Origin: an uncultured Micrococcales bacterium
Lineage (GTDB): Bacteria > Actinomycetota > Actinomycetes > S36-B12 > GCA-2699445
Assembly: GCA_903915555.1 (NCBI GenBank)
Contig: CAIWTL010000356.1
Location: 1 to 13,415 of the forward strand
Direction: 5' to 3'
DNA: 13,415 nucleotides
Under the pieces are notes generated by a model. That model did no database searches. It was given only the letters and a program-made list of their open reading frames with translations, and was not told the origin of the DNA. Shown piece by piece: positions 1 to 5,516 of the stretch (position 1 is its first letter; each line of letters starts with the position of its first letter). A program made the translations under genes and the position numbers.

Positions 1-714
1 GAACTGCTGCTGCAGCTCGGGGGACTGCTGGGCGCGCGCCTGCTCGACCATGTCGGCGCCCGTCCACCCGCGGTCGGTGAGGTCGATCCTGCGGGGGATC
101 TTCGACGCCTTGGGCTTCGTCGCATACAGCGGTGGCGTGGCGGCGACCGGCTCCCAGGCATCGGAGCGCTCCTGCTCACCCGGGACGACCCTGACGCCGT
201 CGCGGACCCCACGGCTGCCGTCGGCGTAGGCGTCGCGATCCGCGGCGGGCTGCTGGGCGCCGCCGGACCGCACCTCCCACTGCCGCATCTGCAGGTACAT
301 GGCGGTCAGATAGGCACCGAGCAGGAGCATCGACAGGACCGCGAGGAAACCGGGAAGGACCCCCACCAGGACACCGAGCAGTGAGACCCCGGCGATGCCC
401 GCCAGCGCCACCACGATCGTGCGGCGGCGCCGCGCGTGGCTGCTGCGCGGGTCCCGCAACGACTCGATGAGGGGGACGTTCTGCCACCCTTCGGCCGGAC
501 GGCGGGTGAGGGAACGGAGGTACTCACGCCAGTGCGTGTACTCGTGGTGATCGAGATCGGAATCGGGCGACTCCGGCGCGACATGAGGATTGAGCGCACG
601 CTCCATCCGCTCCGACTCGCGCCGCCGCTTGGCTTCGTCGTGATGGCGCAGCCAGCGGGGAACGAGCACAACTCCCCAGAGTGAGATGAGAATCACATAG
701 ATCAGGCCCGTCAC
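1..714 (-). CDS. glpR: SepX/GlpR-like two-helix membrane protein, 3' end off window
   Basis: The reading frame starts with GTG at 714 and runs off the left edge (238 codons visible, no stop). The chain opens with a hydrophobic helix at residues 4-19 (LIYVILISLWGVVLVP), followed by a basic stretch rich in Arg and a His/Asp/Glu-rich cytoplasmic-looking segment. A second long hydrophobic region follows at residues 99-140, then a charged soluble tail containing KIPRRIDLTDRGWTGADM (206-223). This layout matches the SepX/GlpR family of actinobacterial membrane proteins (Rv0996 in M. tuberculosis). In Corynebacterium glutamicum GlpR is the membrane receptor of the gephyrin-like protein Glp and acts at the septum and poles; Streptomyces SepX is a divisome component. 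The gene lies 19 nt after rimJ and two genes after the Glp-like gene, as expected for the pair. The name is inferred from layout and neighbourhood. The GTG start is chosen because it lies immediately before helix 1. Confidence 0.8.
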   Translation of the reverse strand, partial: MTGLIYVILISLWGVVLVPRWLRHHDEAKRRRESERMERALNPHVAPESPDSDLDHHEYTHWREYLRSLTRRPAEGWQNVPLIESLRDPRSSHARRRRTIVVALAGIAGVSLLGVLVGVLPGFLAVLSMLLLGAYLTAMYLQMRQWEVRSGGAQQPAADRDAYADGSRGVRDGVRVVPGEQERSDAWEPVAATPPLYATKPKASKIPRRIDLTDRGWTGADMVEQARAQQSPELQQQF

Positions 715-733
715 CCGCCCAACACTAGGGGGA

Positions 734-1441
734 TCAGGTGCCGATGCCGGGCAGCGAATCGCCCGTGTCGCGCGCAACTCGGCCACGGATCACCGGGTCG
801 GGCGTGTCGCTGTTGTGCAGCGGGCGACCCACTGCCCGTGCGCCGGCATCGCCCGAGGTGGCCGCGAGGCGCCGGGCGACGCCCCCGGACGGCCACTCGT
901 CGGCCAGCATCACGAAGGAGACGTGGTCACGCCAAGCGCCGTCTATGTGCAGGTACCTCGGGCGGTAGCCCTCTTCGCGGTACCCGACCTTGGCGACGAC
1001 CCGCAGGCTGGCCGCGTTCTCCGGCCGCACGTTGATCTCGATGCGGTGCAGTCCCAGGTCGGCGAACGCATGGTCGGTAACAAGGGCCACCGCCCGCGGC
1101 ATGATGCCGCGACCTGCGACCTCCTGTGAGATCCAGTATCCGATGTAGGCGCTGCGCAGCGATCCCCAGGCGATGCCGCCCAGCGTGACCTGTCCCATGA
1201 GCACGCCGTCGACATCGAGCGCGAACGCCTCGGCGCGACCGGCCCGGGCCTCCCGGGCATTGGCCCTCACCATCGCCCCGAACGTGGCCGGCACCCCGGG
1301 GTCGGCGGCGGGGAGTGTGGCTTCCCAGGGGCGCAACCACGCAGCGTTCTCGCGGCGGACCCCGGACCACCGCCGGGCGTCCGTACGCCGCAGCGGACGC
1401 AGCACCAGATCGCCCCACCGCAGCGTGACGGGCCACCTCAT
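734..1441 (-). CDS. rimJ: RimJ/RimL-type GNAT N-acetyltransferase
   Basis: This 235-residue protein is a GCN5-related acetyltransferase of the RimJ/RimL branch, which moves acetyl from acetyl-CoA to protein N-termini; RimJ acts on ribosomal protein S5 in E. coli. The opening LRWGDLVLRPLRRTDA (7-22) is the usual first strand. QEVAGRG (106-112) is the acetyl-CoA pyrophosphate loop, and RPENAASLRVVAKVGYREEG (139-158) is the late family signature. Residues from about 186 to the end form a Gly/Ala/Arg-rich tail without obvious fold, so the protein is longer than usual for this family (Rv0995 is about 200 residues). The ATG at 1441 overlaps the stop of the upstream glp-like gene (ATGA, 1438-1441), implying translational coupling. 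Its position between glp and glpR is conserved in mycobacteria. The true substrate is unknown; acetylation of a division protein is possible but only inference. Confidence 0.9.
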   Translation of the reverse strand: MRWPVTLRWGDLVLRPLRRTDARRWSGVRRENAAWLRPWEATLPAADPGVPATFGAMVRANAREARAGRAEAFALDVDGVLMGQVTLGGIAWGSLRSAYIGYWISQEVAGRGIMPRAVALVTDHAFADLGLHRIEINVRPENAASLRVVAKVGYREEGYRPRYLHIDGAWRDHVSFVMLADEWPSGGVARRLAATSGDAGARAVGRPLHNSDTPDPVIRGRVARDTGDSLPGIGT

Positions 1442-2598
1442 GGGCGTGGGACCCGTAACGGGACGGCGGCGACCGCCGACCCCCTGGCCTGGTTCCCGGT
1501 CCCCGGCAGGATGCGCAGAACGACGTCTGCTGCGACCAGGTCCGTCACGGTCGGCCGCTCGCCCGAGGCCGTCTCCGCCTGCCCGCCGATGACCCGCGCC
1601 GGGATCAGCCCGAGCACCGGGGATCGCGGCAGCTCGCGCCCCAGCCTGACCTGCAGCGCCGGCGGCGCCGCGACTCCTCGCATGACATGGATGATAGGCA
1701 CGGCGAGCACCGCGAAGAGGATGCCGGCGGCGGCCGGGTCACCCGGGAGGGCGATCACGGGGACGCGCTCCTCCCCCGCGACACCGTGTCCGAAAGGCCC
1801 GAGCGCGGTGGAGGCCTCGTCGAACGAGACCTCACCGAGCGCCGACAGTTGGCTGCGGAGGGTCGTGTCCGGCGCGGCAGTGTCGCCGACGACCACGAGG
1901 AGGTCGGCGCGGATGAGCTGGTCGTCGAGGGTCTGGGCGACCATGCGCGGGTCGTCGGGGACACACCCGACCCGGTAGGCCACGGCGCCGTGCTCCTCAG
2001 CCGCGGCACACAACATGGGGCCCGCCGCATCGGGCACCAGCCCGGTCGTGGCGGGCGCGCCCAACGGCTGCAACTGGTCCCCGACCGTGACCACGACGAC
2101 GCGCGGCTGGGGGCGCACGGATACGCGCTGGTGACCCAGCGACGCGAGCAGTCCGATGGTCGCCGGCGTGACGACGGCGCCGTCGGGGACCGCGACGCTT
2201 CCGGCGGCCAGCACCGCACCCATCCCTACCACGCCGGCCCCGGCCGCGACGGGCCCCGGCAGGGCGCAGGAGGCGCCGACAGCGGCGCGCGGACCCGCGA
2301 CGACGGCGTCGGCGCCGTCGGGCAACGCGGTACCGGCGGCGACCCTGACGGCCACTCCGGCGTAGACGGGCTGCGTGGCGGCGTAGCCCGGGGCCACGTC
2401 GTCGACGACTGTGACGGTGGCCGGCAGATCGGCCGCCCGGACGGCGTACCCATCGATGGCACACATCGCGAATCGCGGGAGGGGTTCGGTGGTGACGACG
2501 TCGCCGACGACCTGGCAGCCGCGCGCCTCGTTCAGGGAGATGTCGAGCGGTTCGAGCGGCGTGACCGCCGCCATCAGTCCCGCGAGGTGCTCATCCAT
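1438..2598 (-). CDS. glp: Glp: MoeA/gephyrin-like protein with degenerate active site
   Basis: This is a 386-residue MoeA-fold protein. Domain I/II spans about residues 1-160, the MoCF-type molybdopterin-binding domain about 161-310, and the C-terminal beta domain about 315-386. Fold landmarks are IDGYAVR (48-54), LPDGADAVV (92-100), VVVVTVGDQL (167-176), GCVPDDPRMV (211-220) and IALPGDPAA (282-290). Several MoeA catalytic motifs are altered. The usual FDNSAMDGYA reads FAMCAIDGYA, the SGGVSxGxxD loop reads VVGDTAAPDTT (236-246), and the lysine-rich MxPGKPxxFG segment reads TALGPFGHGVAG without lysines (264-275). Molybdenum insertion is therefore doubtful. Gene order (glp, rimJ, glpR) matches Rv0994-Rv0996 and the Glp/GlpR division system described in C. 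glutamicum, where Glp works with FtsZ/SepF. The start at 2598 is preferred over ATG 2613 because a strong purine-rich ribosome site sits directly before it. The gene could be annotated moeA by homology. Confidence 0.85.
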   Translation of the reverse strand: MDEHLAGLMAAVTPLEPLDISLNEARGCQVVGDVVTTEPLPRFAMCAIDGYAVRAADLPATVTVVDDVAPGYAATQPVYAGVAVRVAAGTALPDGADAVVAGPRAAVGASCALPGPVAAGAGVVGMGAVLAAGSVAVPDGAVVTPATIGLLASLGHQRVSVRPQPRVVVVTVGDQLQPLGAPATTGLVPDAAGPMLCAAAEEHGAVAYRVGCVPDDPRMVAQTLDDQLIRADLLVVVGDTAAPDTTLRSQLSALGEVSFDEASTALGPFGHGVAGEERVPVIALPGDPAAAGILFAVLAVPIIHVMRGVAAPPALQVRLGRELPRSPVLGLIPARVIGGQAETASGERPTVTDLVAADVVLRILPGTGNQARGSAVAAVPLRVPRP

Positions 2599-2600
2599 GG

Positions 2601-2610
2601 CCCTCCCCCT
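2601..2610 (-). promoter_or_regulatory. Ribosome binding site deciding the glp start
   Basis: On the minus strand AGGGGGAGGG stands immediately before ATG 2598. The upstream in-frame ATG at 2613 has no purine-rich leader, and this AGGGGGAGGG would lie inside its coding sequence. The site therefore favours the shorter protein, MDEHLAG. Confidence 0.6.
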
Positions 2611-3269
2611 CATGTGTTGTCGGTCGATTCGACCTTACGGGTCGCGGTGCATGCCGGACGACGCAGACCCACCTCCGTGAGGATCCACCCCACCGCGCGG
2701 TCATGGTCCTCGACGGGCACCTCGTGCAGGTCGGCCTCCCGGCACACCCCGATCGTGTGGACGGTAGGCGCCAGGCCGGCGAGCAATCGGTCGTAATAAC
2801 CCGCGCCGTAGCCCAGCCGCACCCCGGAGCCGGGGTCGAGCGCAACGGCGGGGACGAGGACGGCGCCGACGAGGGCCTCGATGCTCGGTCCGTGCCCGAC
2901 CACTGGGCCGGCCGGGCGGGGGATGCCGCGTTCCACGACCGCCAGGGATCCGGGGTCGGCGCGGACCCAGTCCAGAGTGAAGTCCTCGGCCGGGGTCGGA
3001 AGGTAGACCGGGAGTCCTACGCGGCGCAGGAGCGGGATGACATCGGGCTCGCTGTTGGTCGGCAGGAAACCCGCGACACCCGGGCCGGCGAGGCGGCCCA
3101 CCTGGGCGGCGAGACCCGCGAGCCGCGCGGCGCGGGCCGCCCGGTACGTCGCGGATTCGGCGGCGCGCTCCCGCCGGACGGCGGCGCGCAGGGTGTCCTT
3201 GGGGGCCGGTCCACCGGGCCCGCGGGCGTCACGCGGGCTGACGGTACTGATATCCGCTCTTGGCGCCAC
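2610..3269 (-). CDS. 5-formyltetrahydrofolate cyclo-ligase
   Basis: The 219-residue product matches 5-FCL (MTHFS, EC 6.3.3.2), a cytosolic enzyme that uses ATP to convert 5-formyltetrahydrofolate to 5,10-methenyltetrahydrofolate, returning stored formyl-folate to the one-carbon pool. Visible family signs are PKDTLRAAVRRERAA near 23-37 (N-terminal Lys/Arg helix for ATP phosphates), GFLPTNSEPDV (67-77) with the folate-region Glu, and LVPAVALDPGSGVRLGYGAG (138-157) leading into YYDR, the family signature. DHDRAVGWILTE (188-199) is the closing motif. GTG 3269 is the only ATG or GTG ahead of the domain and lacks a Shine-Dalgarno sequence. It lies 41 nt inside the end of the upstream membrane gene, so translation is probably coupled. 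The gene stops 11 nt before glp. In M. tuberculosis the homologue Rv0992c is transcribed away from galU-glp, so this co-directional layout is unusual. Confidence 0.92.
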   Translation of the reverse strand: MAPRADISTVSPRDARGPGGPAPKDTLRAAVRRERAAESATYRAARAARLAGLAAQVGRLAGPGVAGFLPTNSEPDVIPLLRRVGLPVYLPTPAEDFTLDWVRADPGSLAVVERGIPRPAGPVVGHGPSIEALVGAVLVPAVALDPGSGVRLGYGAGYYDRLLAGLAPTVHTIGVCREADLHEVPVEDHDRAVGWILTEVGLRRPACTATRKVESTDNT

Positions 3270-3537
3270 CGAACCAGGCGGCGATGTCGATCACGAACGC
3301 GAGCGCGACGAAGAACCACGCGAAGCCACCGACCACACCGCCGAGGAAGTGGAAGAGCAGGATGTAGGTGAGGGTCGTGTACGGCAGCAGGATGACGCCG
3401 ATGAGCGGCAGCAGCCACTGTGAGCCGAAGGCGCCGACCTCGCCGACCACCCAGTTCGGCCGGGTGAAGATCCACAGGAGCACGACAGCGACCCGTGGGA
3501 AGAACGCCCCGAGGGCGATCGCGAAGCAGCCACACAT
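3229..3537 (-). CDS. Small conserved actinobacterial membrane protein
   Basis: This 102-residue hydrophobic protein begins MCGCFAIALGAFFPRVAVVL and has three or four likely membrane segments, at about residues 4-23, 38-58 (SQWLLPLIGVILLPYTT) and 60-90. It ends with a short polar tail (GGAKSGYQYRQPA). The pattern of a Cys-rich start, FPR, WIFT, WLLPL.G...LPYTTL and a final Gly-rich helix recurs in small actinobacterial membrane proteins of unknown function, as I recall the family. The start at 3537 is preferred over ATG 3618, because AGGAG (3544-3548) lies six nt upstream and the 27 residues between the two ATGs are polar and Arg-rich. It is the first gene of the presumed operon that continues through 5-FCL, glp, rimJ and glpR. 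Function is unknown. Confidence 0.82.
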   Translation of the reverse strand: MCGCFAIALGAFFPRVAVVLLWIFTRPNWVVGEVGAFGSQWLLPLIGVILLPYTTLTYILLFHFLGGVVGGFAWFFVALAFVIDIAAWFGGAKSGYQYRQPA

Positions 3538-3543
3538 GTCAGT

Positions 3544-3548
3544 CTCCT
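3544..3548 (-). promoter_or_regulatory. Ribosome binding site of the small membrane protein
   Basis: AGGAG on the minus strand, six nt before ATG 3537. It is one of the cleanest Shine-Dalgarno sequences in the window and decides against the longer reading frame from 3618. Confidence 0.6.
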
Positions 3549-3685
3549 GCCGATCAGATCCGGCCGGACGCCGGGTTCCCGCACGATTGTGCCGCGTCGG
3601 ACCCCTGTCGTGCAGCACTTGCGCGGGTCTGGCGGCGGATCGCGTCGATCACGGGCCGGGCGCGCGGTCATGACCGTCACGACTC

Positions 3686-4810
3686 TCAGTCGGTCTCGCA
3701 CAGGCCGAGCGCGAGGCAGCCACTGACCAACGCATCGAGACCGAAGGCGGCCACCGGACCCAGGGTCCCGACGTCGCGTTCGGCCCGGCGCGACAGCATC
3801 CTCGCCGCCCACGTCAGCAGACCGGACGTGAGGTCGTAGGGGTTGGGCCCTTCGAGGGTGACTCTCCCCAGCACCCCGCCATCGGCCGCAGACCCCTCCG
3901 CGACGACGAAGGACCGGGTCTTGCCCCGCACATGGTCGGCCGGACCCTCCGCCGAGGCGCCGCCGAGGGTCGAGCGGAACACCGCTCCCATCGCGGAGCC
4001 CAGTCCCGGCACCTGGCGGGCCCCGGCGGCGAGCCCGCTCGCGGCGGCGGCCGCGCGCGACCAGCGCCCGGCCCAGCCGACGTAGACGTCGATGTCCTGG
4101 AGTCGGGGGTCGAGTCCCGGGAGTGTGAAGACCTCCGAACCGCCCAACGACAGGCCGCTGACCGTGTCGTTCCCCACCGGGAACGTGCGCAGCCGCGCGC
4201 CGGGCCGTTCGGAGACCAGATGGCCGTCACGGAAGGTGTTGGCGGGATCGAGCATCACGCCGGCGGCGCTGGCGACGCTGCCGCTGCTCGGCCCGAAGGG
4301 CCCCTTGACGAAGTAGCCGATGCGCAACGTCGTCAGCCCGGCGGGGGCGTACCGGTCGATGAGGAGGGTCCCCGCCAGATTGCCGGGGATGAAGTCGTAG
4401 CCGACGGCGGGCAGCAGGCGGGCCCCGGTGCGGCGGGCCTTGCTGTCGTACTCGGTGAACATCTGCCGCAGGAACACCGGCTCCCCGGCACAGTCGACAT
4501 AGGCGCAACCCGCGTCGACAGCGGCCTCGACCGCCACGGACCCCAGCCGGGCGTAGGGGCCGACCGCGCTCACCACTACGTCGTCGGGCGATTCGAGCAG
4601 TCGCCGGAGGGAGGCGGGCCGGTCGATGGTGGCCACCTCGAACGAGGCGGCCCGCCCACCGGGGGCATCCTCATTGAGGTCCTCGACAAGTTCCGCGAGC
4701 GCGTCGCTGTTGCGTCCGACGAGCAGGGGCGCGGCACCGCCGCGCACGAGATCGCGGGCCACGAGCCGCCCCGTGTACCCGGTGGCCCCGAAGAGGACGA
4801 TGCGCGCCAT
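3686..4810 (-). CDS. Saccharopine dehydrogenase-like NAD(P)-dependent oxidoreductase
   Basis: The 374-residue product has an N-terminal Rossmann fold with the nucleotide-binding motif GATGYTGRLVA (8-18), followed by VVVSAVGPYARLG, AAVDAGCAYVDCAGEP and ARLLPAVGYDFIPGNLAG. These are hallmarks of the saccharopine-dehydrogenase-like family (SCCPDH; COG3268). Actinobacterial members include the trans-acting enoyl reductase of M. tuberculosis phthiocerol lipid synthesis (Rv2953) and its paralogue Rv2449c. The C-terminal half (about 150-374) is the variable domain, with a hydrophobic stretch near the end. No true saccharopine dehydrogenase role is implied; an enoyl or keto reductase acting on lipids is the likeliest general role, but no lipid synthase lies nearby. 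ATG 4810 sits directly before the first beta strand. The gene follows the SAF-domain gene by 59 nt and is separated from the downstream operon by about 150 nt. Confidence 0.85.
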   Translation of the reverse strand: MARIVLFGATGYTGRLVARDLVRGGAAPLLVGRNSDALAELVEDLNEDAPGGRAASFEVATIDRPASLRRLLESPDDVVVSAVGPYARLGSVAVEAAVDAGCAYVDCAGEPVFLRQMFTEYDSKARRTGARLLPAVGYDFIPGNLAGTLLIDRYAPAGLTTLRIGYFVKGPFGPSSGSVASAAGVMLDPANTFRDGHLVSERPGARLRTFPVGNDTVSGLSLGGSEVFTLPGLDPRLQDIDVYVGWAGRWSRAAAAASGLAAGARQVPGLGSAMGAVFRSTLGGASAEGPADHVRGKTRSFVVAEGSAADGGVLGRVTLEGPNPYDLTSGLLTWAARMLSRRAERDVGTLGPVAAFGLDALVSGCLALGLCETD

Positions 4811-4869
4811 GGCGCGACCCTACCGAGCGGCACTGTCGGGAGACTCGACCGGTCGGGCGCGCGCGTCGG

Positions 4870-5490
4870 TCACCGGATGGTGACGGAGACGTGGTCACCC
4901 GTGCGGATGGCCGCCAGCGCGCTGCTGTCCTCCTGCGGCACAGCCAGGAGGACCACCGCCCCGGAAGCGCTGCTCGCCGGGCCGAACGCCGTCTCCTGCA
5001 GCCCGGTCACGGTCAGCACCTCGACATCCGTGGCAACCATCCGCGGCTCGCCGTCGTGCAGGGCGTCCGGCGTCACGATGACGTCGACGCGGTCGCCGGA
5101 CTGGAGTAGTGCCGCGATGCGATGGTCGGACAGCGGCAGCGGGAACACCACGCTGCCGCTGGGTGGCTCGATGGAACCCCCCGGCACGATCCTGCCCGCG
5201 GTGACGGGCTCCCCGGGCTCCAACGGACCCCGCGCCACCTCTCCGACGAGACGATCGGGGGGGAGTGTGGTGACGGGGAGGGTGGCCGTGACCACCGAGA
5301 GGTCCGCGGGACCGAGCGTGGCCCCCGACGCGACCGTTCGGGCGGCCACGGTGACGGTGCTCGGGTCCGCGGGATCCTCCGCGGTGGTGGAGGTGGCGAC
5401 GGCGAGGACGATGCACGCAGCCACCAACAGCCAGCGGACCCGGTTCCCGTACCGCCAGACGAGCGCGGACAGGCGACGGCGCGACAACAC
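4870..5490 (-). CDS. SAF-domain membrane-anchored protein (CpaB/RcpC-like)
   Basis: This 206-residue protein has a short basic cytoplasmic start and one membrane helix at residues 19-35 (RWLLVAACIVLAVATS). A SAF domain follows at about 44-104 (VTVAARTVASGATLGPADLS ... LEPGEPVTAGRIV), then an RcpC/CpaB-like beta region at about 113-206 with SGDRVDVIVTP and the closing RTGDHVSVTIR. In CpaB/RcpC this architecture belongs to Flp pilus assembly, but no pilus genes are present here. Similar stand-alone SAF proteins occur near fmdB and mscL in mycolic-acid actinomycetes (from memory). It probably sits on the outer face of the membrane and may bind envelope polysaccharide; that is inference. The start is GTG 5490, 26 nt after the cyclic-di-GMP gene stop, suggesting co-transcription. 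Confidence 0.83.
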   Translation of the reverse strand: MLSRRRLSALVWRYGNRVRWLLVAACIVLAVATSTTAEDPADPSTVTVAARTVASGATLGPADLSVVTATLPVTTLPPDRLVGEVARGPLEPGEPVTAGRIVPGGSIEPPSGSVVFPLPLSDHRIAALLQSGDRVDVIVTPDALHDGEPRMVATDVEVLTVTGLQETAFGPASSASGAVVLLAVPQEDSSALAAIRTGDHVSVTIR

Positions 5491-5516
5491 GGCTGCAGCC
5501 TAGGTCGCCGCGGCGG

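Noticed and set aside
3538..3618. Longer start (ATG 3618) for the small membrane protein
   Set aside because: The extra 27 residues are polar and Arg-rich, and a clean AGGAG precedes the internal ATG at 3537.
4870..5490. Flp pilus assembly protein CpaB
   Set aside because: The domain order is similar, but no pilin, prepilin peptidase, ATPase or secretin gene is nearby, so only a SAF-domain annotation is supported.
3932..5503. 523-codon open frame on the plus strand
   Set aside because: It lies antisense to the well-supported oxidoreductase and SAF-domain genes, is low-complexity Gly/Arg/Asp-rich and resembles no domain. Long antisense frames are expected at this GC content.
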